DNA of 12,433 nucleotides from positions 1 to 12,433 of the forward strand of contig CAYLUE010000045.1 in assembly GCA_964386795.1 (NCBI GenBank), given 5' to 3'. Positions within the stretch are counted from its first letter, which is position 1. Every line of letters begins with the position of its first letter. Of this stretch, positions 1 through 12,000 are shown piece after piece. The translations under genes and the position numbers were made by a program. The notes beneath the pieces were generated by a model. That model did not search any database. It had not been told where the DNA came from and saw only the letters and a list, made by a program, of their open reading frames with translations. Source of the stretch: TMED108 sp964386795 (lineage in GTDB: Bacteria > Fidelibacterota > Marinisomatia > Marinisomatales > TCS55).

Positions 1-3000
1 GCCTGAAGTAAGGGGCGGTACCGGTAACCGGACCGAGCTCTTTGGTGAGGTCGTTGTATACGCGCCACCCATTTACAAAGTCGTTCAGGTCGCTTAAGCT
101 AAGCTCATTATCAAAATCATAATCCCCTAAGTATCCAATTGTATAGGTATAAGAAATTGTTTCACTAATATTTCCAGCAAGATCGGTGACATTAATATCT
201 AAACTAATTTGATCACCACTGGTAAATGGTGGTGTGAAAGAAACATTTAGTCTGCTAGAGTCTAGGACAAATTTTGGCTCAATATTAGATAGATCACCAC
301 GCGCGGAACCAAAGCTTACTTCGGCTGCTTCTACTACTTCAGATAGTGTAAAGTCAATTGATAACGGTAGCATAACAGACTGCAGCTGCTCTGGTGATAT
401 TGAAGCAGCGGAAATAGTTGGTCTTCCAATATCGATAACAAATCCATCGGTAACAACAATATTTGATGCGTTGCCTAGTTTATCATACCCTTTAATACTA
501 AAATAATAAGTACGATTTGGTGTTAATGATAAATCTGTAAATGTATGCGATAGGTTGGTCCCTACATCTGTCCAATCCACAATCATTATTTCAGACCCTG
601 CATTGGTTGTTGTATTCAGCGATAGTTCATACTTATCTATGCCATTGAAATCATAAAAGCCATCCCAGTTTGCTGATGCGCTGGTTGTGTCGTTGTAATA
701 GTCTATATCTTCACCAGCTAAACCATCGGTGATTATACCATCATCAGGACCATCTCTATCGATAGTTAGACCATCAGATATAGCAAAAGCTTCATTATTG
801 ACCTTATCGATTGCATAAACCACCCCGTAATAAGTTTGATTGACTTGAAGCGATAATCCTCCAATTGTGATTGTTAATGCTGCAAAGTCAGCGCTCAGAT
901 TAAGTGCTTTTAGTGGAAGAACATCATCTAATCCCGGCTCAGTTCCAAGCCCGTATTGATAATCTTTAATACCACTTTGCTCATCAATAAAACCCCTCCA
1001 GCTAAATTCAACGTTTGCTGTATCTGATTGGTATGCGTTACCAATAGATAAGTATCCCTGTTCAGGATTCGTGAAATCCATCATAAAGCTATCTGAAGAT
1101 GCTGAGGAAGAGTATCCTACAAAATCTGTAACAATCGCATTCGAATAATAAGTCGTATTTTCTGCTAAGTCTTTTACGTCAAATGCGATCGAGTTTGAAT
1201 CGCTTTGAGCCCAAGGAATCGTTTCATCACCGCCTTTGGTTGTGCCAATAGAAAATTCGTATTTAGCAATTCCCGTATTATCGGTAGCATTGACAAAAAT
1301 ATGTCCTGGCATATTAGGTCCGAACCAATCGACATCTTCTTTTAATTCGGTGACTGATGCAATGATAGGGCTTTCAAAGTCTACGGTAACACCATCGGAA
1401 GTAACAGTAGATGTTTCACCTAAATTATTTTTTCCCCTGATACTGGTATAATAGGTAGTACTATTTGTTAGATTAAGACCTGTAACGGTAATCGTAGTAT
1501 CAAACCCAACCACGGTCCAATTTTTTACATCGGTACGGTTATTTGGAGCAGTACCAATGGCATACTCATAGACTACATTGGATCCGCCAAAGCGTTTCCA
1601 ATGTGCAGATAGGGTGGTATTTGAGCTTGAATAGTCCACTTCAACCGAATCTGATAATCCATCTGAAATTTGATTTGCTGATGGAGCGGCGCTAGAATAA
1701 GGACTTTCATAGATACCTAAATCTGGAGCTGATCCGCTTGGAGCTGCGCGGGTATATCCATCTAAATCTTTATCCGGTACTTCATACGTGAGACCAGCAA
1801 TATTGATGGATTGAACTCCAACGCCAATAGCGGGCGACTCTTTCTGTAAATGATAATCCAGGTTCAAGGTATCCATAAATAATGGGTCCCCCTGGATATT
1901 GCCTTTGCCCCAATTATAATCTTTAATCAGGTTCGGGTTAAAAGTTTCTTCTCCGAAGAGGAACAATGAATAGTTGGCCCATAGTGAAATATTAGAAACC
2001 GTATCGCTGGCAACTACCTCGTTCATGAAAATAGTATTAATAAAATTAACTTTTGCTCCACTGCCCATTACCGAATTTTCTTTCTCCTTGACAAACGTGC
2101 AGTTGATAAAGTTGGCTGTACCAGAGCCGAATATGAATGATTTGTCATTCCCATAAGCAAGCGTATTAGAAATTTTTACTTCACTGCTATCGCCAAAGTA
2201 GATTGCTCCATCCTCATTATTGGTCAAAACGCAGTTATCAATCGTTGCATTAACGCCAGGCTCTATTCTAATTCCTCCGCCAACTCCATCGTTATTTAGA
2301 TCGCCAACACCATTAACAATTGTAAATCCTGAAATGGTCGTTTGGTTTGGGTATCCAGAAAGAACAACCGCAGTGGTTTTGCCTTTCGCATCAATAAATG
2401 ATTTTGTCGGACCATCGCCGGCGATGATCTGAATCGATTTACCATCTACGCGTAGCGAATCGTAGGTACCCGCTTCTACATAAACACTATCACCAGAAAT
2501 TGCAGCATCGATCGCCGCCTGTGCATTTGAAAAATCTCCCGTGCCATCTGCTTTAACTGTAAAAGATTTTGTTGTTGTGGGTTTAACGCTTACCGTATCA
2601 CTTAGAGCGCCTTCATAGCCAGTCTTATCAAGACCGGATACCTTAAAGTAATACACGATTTCATTGGTCAACCCTGTGATCACTTTTACGTTACCACCGG
2701 ATTGGGTAGAGTCTATTTTTTGGGTTGGATTGGTTGAGGTTCCACCATAAATATAATATTTACTGATATCGGTTTCACCGGTAGTCTTCCAGGATAATGT
2801 CGCTTGGTTATTGCCTGGAATAGCTACGAGTCCTTGAGGAGCTTTTGGAGCGCTCCTATCATTTAAGAATACAGAATTATTTGTTTTTTGATTAATGCCA
2901 GGATTACCAGCAGCGTCAAATATAGAATTAGTATTAGCGTTTACTATAATTTCCTCATTGCCATCTGGCGTACCAGACAAGACAAAGATAAGGGTATAAT

Positions 3001-6000
3001 TTTTTCCACTACCTGAAATACTTGCAGGATTACTATTGGTAAGGCCAGCTATACCGCCACTAAGCGAGAGGAGGAAGTCCTCTGCTTGTAAGCTTGCGCT
3101 TTCATCACCCTTGACAGCCTCATCGAATGTTACAAATAAGGAATCATTGGTTGATGAGAGGGTAACACCTGTGATAACAGGGGGCTGCTTATCAAATAAA
3201 TTCATGCTATTATTTGATTGAATTTTGTTGGCTGGATTTGCCGAGGAATCAAAAATATTGTTGTCCACAGGATTGATAGTAAGGGTCTCTCTGCCATCAG
3301 GAATACCTACGATTTCAAGACCAAGTTGATAGCGACGACCATTACCGCTGCTGTCAACTTTGGATGGCGTAGTGCTTTTTAAAGTAGCAGATCCGCCTGT
3401 TAGTGATAAGCGAAAATCATCGCGCTCTAATGCCCCTGAAGATTTTGCAGTAGAGAATACAGGAACGCTGAATTTCACCATCACTTTTTTATTATCTGAA
3501 TCCAGTTTTGATTCCGTGATTATGGGTGCGCTTAAGTCAAACAAGGTGACCTTATTCATGACTTGGGTCTCAGCAGCTTCTGTGCCGGACGCGTCAAACA
3601 GTCCATCATCAGCAAAGCTAATGATTAATTCTTCGGACCCGTCCGCTGTTCCAGCTAAGGGTAGACCTAAAATATACGTAAAGGTACTATCAATGCTCTT
3701 AATGGTCTTAGGGTGCGGTTGAGACAGGGTAGAGGTTCCATTATTTATAGTTAAAATAAAGGCCGTTGAGTCTAGACTACCTGTACCGTCACTTGCGCTA
3801 AAGGCGGGCTCATTTAATGTGACCGATAATGTGCTATTATCTAATGCGAGTTCAAGCTTGGTGATAATCGGAGCATTTTTATCATTAAAGGTTACCTTAT
3901 TTTTGGTTTGCTCCATTTTTGCAGGATTTCCTGCAGCATCGTATACAGCATTATCTACAACTAAGACCGAAAGAACTTCCGTACCATTAGGGTCTCCCCG
4001 CGAACCAATTCCCAGGGTAAACGTTTTACCTGATTTAGAGATACTAGTAGGGAAGGGCGAGGTTAAGACTATCGTCTCGCCGGTAACAGAAAATACAAAG
4101 TCACTTTTTTCCAGATCACCGGTTCCATCTCCCTTACTATATACCGCCTCAGTAAAATCTATCGATAGCGCACTATTATTTGCAGCTAATGATAATGATT
4201 TAATTTCTGGTGGTGATTTATCGTTCAGCTTTAAAGTGCTAAAGCTTTGAGTAGTACTAGCCTTATTTCCGGTAGAATCAAAAATTGCACCTGATTTAGG
4301 TTTAAAGGTAAAGGTCTCAGATCCATCAGCTAACCCGTCAAGCTTAATGCCTAAATTATAGGTATTACCTGTTTGTTCAATGCTATTTGGATAAGCCTGT
4401 AAAAGTTTAGCGCTTCCGCCCGTAACGGCAAAAACAAAATCGCTCATTTCGATTTTGCCTGTTGCATCTGACTTCGCAAATACCGGCTCATTGAAGGTGA
4501 CTGCGATTAGGCTATTATCCGGTGATAAGGCGCTTGCAGTATATTGCGGAACAAATTGATCATTTAGACTCGCTTTATTCTTAGGCTGACTGGTTGATGT
4601 TACATTGCCAGGCTTATCATAGATTGCTTTACTTGCTGGTGTAACGGTCAATATTTCTTTACCGTTAGGTTTTCCCGATAAGAGAACACCTAGTGATAGC
4701 GTTTTTGTACCGCTACCAGTAACAGAGCTTGGATATTTTTTAGCTAAGGTGGCACTTCCACCTGTTAAGGTGTAGACAAAGTCTGCCGAGTCTAGTGCGC
4801 CACTACCATCGTTTTTACTGAAAACCGCCTCATTGAAGAATACCTGAACAATACTATTATCTCCTGCCAGTTCAATCGAGTCGATAACCGCGGGTACAAT
4901 ATCTTGGAGATTAGCTGTATTATTTATTTGAACCGTGGTAGAAATATTTCCACTAGCATCATAGATTGCTTTTGAAGCCGGGCTTATCTTCAATACTTCA
5001 TTTCCATCCGGGGAGCCCGTTAAGCTGAATCCTAAGGTATATTCATTTCCAGAGATCGATATGCTGGTAGGCGTTGCATTGCCTAGCTTTGCAACACCAC
5101 CGGTCAATGATAGCACAAAATCACTTTTTTCCAGAGCACCGCTCGCGCTACCTGTGCTGTAGGATTTTTCGCTAAAGGTTACAGTAGTTGTGCTATTATC
5201 ATTGGCAAGAATTGTCTTGGTGATGGACGGACCAGATTTGTCTTTTAAATTTGCACTGCCATTGGTTTGATTGGTGGCCGCTGTATTACCTCCCCCATCA
5301 AAAATAGCTTTATCTATAGGACTGACCTTGAATACCTCTTGTCCATTCGCAGTACCAACTAGATCAAAACTTAAGGTATAGACTTTTCCATTTGCAGAAA
5401 TTTTTGTAGGTGTAGCGCTTGATAATTTAGCAGTACCTCCCGTGATTGATAGGGAAAAATCTGATACTTCTATACTGCCGCTTGCCCCAGCGGAATTGTA
5501 GACATCCTCATTAAAAGTAACTTCCACCGAAGAATTGTCATCGTTAATCGCAATGAACGAAATGACCGGAAGTACCGTATCGCCTGCCTTTACCGTTAAG
5601 GTAGAGATGATTCCATCATTGCCAACTCCAGTGAACGCAAGAGCATAGGTATCCGCGTCTATTCTAGATAAGGCCGATTGTCCTTTTCCGTAGTCATTTA
5701 TTTTTGTGTTATAAATCTGTTTTATTTTGCTGCCATCAGCAGGTATCGTAAACATTTTGCCATAGGTACGATCATTAGCTGTACCGGTATGCGTCAACAC
5801 AAATGAGTTAGAACCTGCATTGTATAGGGTGTGATGTTGTGATCTCACATCATCAAATTCAAGTTCCGTGACTTTAGCAATCGATGAGCCATCGGGAGCT
5901 ACATCGTAGGTATAAATATAACCATCATCATCCTTGCCTTGCGTAGCGATCACGTAGGTATTTGCATCTACTTTTGCGATTGCATTCCAATTTGCTTTTC

Positions 6001-9000
6001 CTGCATAAATGGTCTCAGATTTTTTCTCAGCAATCGTTTTTCCATCGCTAGATATCTGAAACGTTTTCATCAAGAATTTAGGTCCTGTTCCTTCGTAGAC
6101 CACCACTACGGTGCTGTCCGTCATTTTATGGATCGCGTTCCATTTGGCTGCACTTGCATCCATATTGATAGTTTTTTCTTTAGTAATGCTTCCGCCATTT
6201 GCTGGGATGGTAAAGGTTGACATTTTCCCTTTATTTGATGCACCGGTATAGGCCAACACATAGGTAGTTCCTACGAGGTGCGTCAATGCATTGTAGGTAC
6301 CATTATTGGTATTATGTTCTCTACGTTGTAGAAGTGATGTATTGCCACTTGCATCGACCTTAAATGTTCTGATATAGCCATCATTAGAACTTCCTGCGTA
6401 GGCCAAAACAAAGATATCATCTGCCACTTTAACAAGCGAGTTATAATTACCTTGATAGCCATCATGCTCCCATGTCCTTTTCATGGAAATGCTAGACCCA
6501 TTTGCATTGATATCAAACGTTTGAATATAGCCATCAGATCCGTACCCCGTATAGGCTAGTACATAGGTATCAGCATCACGCTGCTGCATGGAGTTCCAGT
6601 TACCTTGATTGCCATTATGCACACTGTTCTTTTCCACTAAGATCCGCACTTCATTGAGCGAAAGCTTGTTATTGCTTTGCGTAGTAGAAGCTTCGTTGCC
6701 CGCTGCATCATAGATTGATTTTTGCGCGGGCGTGATGGTCAACGTTTCGGTTCCATTAGCGACCCCTGAATATTCGATGGTGAGGGTATAGACATTGCCA
6801 GACTCGGTAAGGGTTTTAGGGGTAGACCTAGCGAGCGTTGCGGTACCGCCACTTAGCGATAAAGAAAAATCATCTTTAGATAGATTTCCCGTTCCGTTGG
6901 AGCTTTGATACACTTTTTCACTAAGCGTAACCGTCGCGGTTATGTTATCGCTTGAAATCGTAGATGCTGTAATAGTGGGCGGTGTTTTTTCATTTAATGT
7001 AAATATATTGTTTGTTTGCGAGACATCCATCGTATTGCCTTTGCCATCAAAGATCGCATCTTTAGCTGGGGCTATGGTTAGCTTTTCCTGCCCATCAGCG
7101 ATTCCATTGTATCCCACTTTTAATAGATAGGAATTATGATCAATCTTAGTAATTGAGGTAGGGTTATTGCTGGAAAGCGTGGCGGTTCCCCCGGTCAAGG
7201 TCAGATCAAAATCTGTTTTTTCAAGTCCACCTTTACCGGTATTTGCTTTAAAGACCGCCTCATTCAATTCAATCAAAAATTGGGTGTTGTCGAACGACAT
7301 TCGACCTTGGGTAATAATTGGTTGTTGTTTATCCTCGGATTCCATCGTGATCAGCTGAATATATCCATCGCTGCCGGAAGCAGGGTAGGCTGCACCAAAC
7401 ACATTACCACTCACCTGGAATAATGCTCTTTCTCTATTCCAATCCGAGTCCGTGGCAATTTCTATTTTCCAGTCTTCGGTAAGCGTTTTACCGCTATTTG
7501 ATATCTTATAGGATTTTATCCACCAGTCTGCATCTTTATCACGGGATTTGACAAGCAGATTATCTGAATTCATTTTCAGCACTGAATTATATAGCCCATC
7601 TTGGCTATTAATATTCACATCAAAAATACTCAGCACGGATTCTTGCGTGATCGAAGAACCGTCCTTAGGGATAGTAAACGATTTTAATACCCCCTTGTGT
7701 TGTGCTCTTACATCATTATAGCCACGGTATGCTAGGGCATAGCTATCCTCATCTATTTTAGTCAAAGCAGAAAACCTGTTATCGCTATAGCTATTATGTC
7801 TCAAGGAAGCGATTCCTGTTATGCTTTTACCATCATCGGGCACCTTATAGGTATGGATCCATGATCCCCATCCATAATTGCTCTTTGTATGCGTTTGATA
7901 ACCTCTATCATATGCAATAGCAAAATAGTTCGGCTGAAGCTCTACTAAGGACAAGTACTCTCCGCGTTGATAGTCAAATTCGTAATTTTTTATCTCTGTA
8001 ATCGATTTTCCATCGGCTGGTATATCAAAGGTTTTCAAATAACCATCCCCACTGTGACCCGAATAGGCCAATAGGTACGTATCAAAATCAACCCGAACCA
8101 GTGAATTGTAGGTACCATTAGATCCATCATGCTCTTTTGATGTTACCTCTGTTATAGAACTTCCATCAGGGGGGATATCAAAGGTCTTGATCATACCATC
8201 ATTTCCATCGGTTCCATAAGCTAGTATATAGGTGTCTTCATCCGCTTTAAGTAGTGAATTCCATTGCCCCCACTGACTATCATGCTCCCGCTTTCTAATC
8301 TCGGTTATCGTACCATCATCCGCTACGCCGAACGTCATGATAAAGCCATCATTACCTGGGCCTTCATAAGCAACTACATACTTGCCATCGCTTAGCTGTG
8401 CCACCGATGACATCCGGCCGTATTCGGTATCAAACTCAAAGATACCTTTCGAGAGCATTTTAGATTTGACAAGATCAACGGTGGTTTTTGCATCTGCTTT
8501 GACCGATGCATTCCCCCACAGATCGTAGACCGCATTATCCGCGACGGAGATAGTTAATTTTTCTTCTCCATTGGGAACGCCGGATAATTTAATACCTAGT
8601 TTTAAATAACCACCTTCTTCTTGAGTTGCATCATAGCGCGCCCTTCCGTCAATTGAGGATGGTTTGTTGCTAGCGAGCGTTGCAGTACCCCCTGTAATAG
8701 AGTATGTAAAATCATTTACATCAAGGTTTCCTGACCCGTTGTTTGTTCCAAATACAACTTCATCAAAGTAGATTTCTGCATACTCATTGAATGAGTTAGT
8801 TGATTTTGCAATAATAGCAGGTGTTTTATCCGCGAGATAGACAGAATTATTGTGGTCTTGATTTTGGTTAGCGGCATTACCATCCGCATCGTAAATAGCA
8901 GTGCTGCTTGAGGGAACAACCATTAGTTTTTCATTACCATCAGCGGTTCCGCTTACTGCAACCTCAAGCTTATAGGTATTTCCACTGATTGCGATACTGC

Positions 9001-12000
9001 TGGGTGTTGCGCTGGATAGTTTTGCAGTACCTCCAGTTATTGATAATTTAAAATCTTCTTTTACTAGCGCTGTATTTGCAGCAGAGTTGGTAAAGACCGG
9101 TTCATTGAAATCCACAACCAGCGAAGTATTGGTTGCGCTTAGACTGACGCTTGATATCTCTGGGGTAACATCGCTTGCACCTAGCGCGCTATTAAAGATC
9201 TTAAAATAACCATACCCGTTCTTATTATAATAACTCAAGCCATAGGTATCCGAATCAATCGGAAACAGATTATTATACTGACCGCGACCTTTATCATGCT
9301 CTAAACTAATAACTTGAGTAATGGTCGTACCATCTGAGGTAATATCAAAACTTTTGATAAATCCATCATCGCTTGCACCAGAGTACGCTAGCATTACGCT
9401 ATTGGGACCGGTTCTTAATAGCGAGTTATAGGCATTTTGAGCGGTATCATGTTCCAAACTTTTCTTTAAGGTAATGGTCTTTCCATCATCTGAAATTGCA
9501 TAGGCATCTATAAAGCCATCACTGCTTGCACCTTTATAGGCTAGAACAAAAGTTTGAGCATTTAACCTGATCAGATGATTATGAGATCCAGCACCACCAC
9601 CTGAGGCATACTTATGAGTTTTAATTGCGGTAATTGCTCCATCTGCTGCGATATCAAAAGTGCTGAGATTTCCAACATTATACCCTTCGTAGGCTAAGGC
9701 CACGGTATTATCATCTACCTTGACCAGCGAATTGTATCGACCTTGAGAAGTGTCGTGCTCGAGTTTGTTTAAAAGCTCTATTACTCCATTTGATTTTATT
9801 TTAAGTGTGGCGATCATGCCATCGTAGTCTTTGCCTTCAAAAGCGATCACCGTAGTGCTATCATTCAATTGCACTAAGGATGAAAATCTATTGTAAGAGT
9901 TTGTTGCTACTTCAGAAAGAGTGAGACCATCCATTGTTCTAATGCGGTCAGTGTGCACCGCAATAGTTTCAATAATCATACTATAATTTTTAGCATCTCG
10001 ATAATTATATCCCTGCCTTGCCCGGATATATATATTTCCGGGACCTTTGATCAGTGCATAATGACCTTGACTTGTTTGTCCCTGATTAAAATTGTCACTG
10101 ACTTTTTGGGTCACGCTACTCCCATCTGAGGCAATATGATACAGTTTTTGCATGCCATAGTAGCTATGAAAATAATTTAGTAGATACTCTTCTCCAGATT
10201 TTGCACCGGCCCTATTTAATTTGAGGGTTTGGAAATAAGTCGCAGTGGAGTTATAAATACTGTGCTCTTTTGCTATCGTTAATCTTCCATCGTTGAGCGT
10301 GACTGAATTATTGGACTGGGTGGTAGAAGCAATATTTCCGGCCTTATCATAAATTGCATTTGAAGCAGGAACGACGGATAAAACTTCTTTACCATTACCG
10401 ATCTTATCATAACTTATCACAAGGGTATATTTATTTCCATTTCTTGAAATACTGGTAGGGGTAGTGCTTTTTAATGTACCTGTTCCTCCAGCAATGGATA
10501 GGACAAAATCTTCTTTTTCTAGGTTACCAGAGCCATCATTTTTGCTGTAGACCGGCTCGTTAAACGTGACCGCAAACGGTGTGTTCGCTACCACAATTTC
10601 GGTATCCGAACTTTGGATGAATGGCAAGAGCTGATCATTCAAAGTTTTACGGTTACGCCAATTATTGATAGTGCCATTGCGGTCGATATAATACTCGCTT
10701 GATGTACTAGGCGTAACCACCACATTACCATCCGTATCGTAGATGGAATTGGCTGACGGTTCAACCGTGATGATTTCTGTGCCCATGGGTTTTTTTGCAG
10801 TATTGAGCGGAATACCTAGTTTATATTTATTGCCATCAATGGAAATGCTGGAAGGGGTAGCGCTAGACAATGTTGCATGCCCTAAACTGATACTCATTTT
10901 AAAGTCGCTCGCCTCTAGCGCACCGCTGCCCCCATTGGTATTAAAGACCGCCTCATTAAATGTAAGTTCTACAGTGCTATTATCTGAGGCCAGTTCTACC
11001 GCATTGAAATAGGGATGGTCGTTCTCGATCTTAAAGGTTTGCAGATAGCCAAGATTACTACCATCCGAGTGTGCGACTAATGCTATATTCGTCCCCAATT
11101 TAACCATAGAGTTATAGGTAGTAGTACTATTGTACATATTCGCTTTTTGAACAATATGTATCAGCTTTCCATCCGGCGTGATCCGAAAGGTTCTAAGTTT
11201 TCCCTGGTTGCTTGCACCTTGATAGGCTAGGGCGTAGATATTATTTCCAAAATCAACCAGCGAGTTATATTTCCCCGTAGAATTGTATGCATGCTCTATC
11301 TTTGAAACCTCAGTAATGGTGGATCCGTCTGTAGGTATATCAAACGTTGTAATGAGGCCACCCCACCTATTGGTGCCATTGTAATCAGTGGTTATGCCAT
11401 AACTTGCAACCGCGTAGCTATCGCTATCGAGCTTGACAATGCTAGGGTCATGTCCAAAATAATTATAGGATTGATTTTTGACATTGGTGATGGTCTTGCC
11501 ATCTGCGCTAATGGTCCAGGTGCGCACAAAGCCCGTACTGCCATTACTATGTATAGAAATATAGGTATCCGAGTCTGCTTGTATTAACGCAGGCTGCGTT
11601 GAGATATTTCCACCGATAAGGACGGATTTTTCTTCGGTTATCGTGGATCCATCAGCAGGAATCGTGAACGTTTTCATGGTCGCACCACTGCCCGCTGCTT
11701 CTCCATAATAATACAGCGCATAGATATTGCCGCCCACTTTGATTAATTTATTCCAGCGCCCTTGTTTAGTATCGTGCTCCACCTTTTTAACCTGGGTGAT
11801 CGTTTTCCCATCAGCGGAAACCTTCACGGTAGTGATAAATCCGTCCTCACTTCTACCTTTGTAGGCGATCACATACACATCGCTCGCCACCTGCTCGATC
11901 GCGATCTCCGATGCATCTTCATCATCAAATTTTAATTCGCCAAGCTGATCAATGGTAGAACCATCGCTTGCAATTGAGAACGTGCGTACGTAGCCGAATC

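Noticed and set aside
2..133. Cellulosome membership based on the dockerin-like loop
   Set aside because: Only half a dockerin is visible, there is no cohesin or glycoside hydrolase in the window, and similar segments occur before T9SS sorting domains without any scaffold.
3360..4250. Plus-strand open frames of 120 and 143 codons (3360-3722 and 3819-4250), and shorter plus-strand frames elsewhere
   Set aside because: They lie wholly inside the giant minus-strand gene. Their translations show no domain pattern and no clear ribosome binding site, and they recur at equivalent places in the repeats. They are antisense shadows of conserved coding.
6283..8919. Short minus-strand frames at 6283-6465 and 8716-8919
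   Set aside because: They are out-of-frame readings within propeller block 4 and SwmB repeat 4 of the real frame, and their translations resemble no known pattern.
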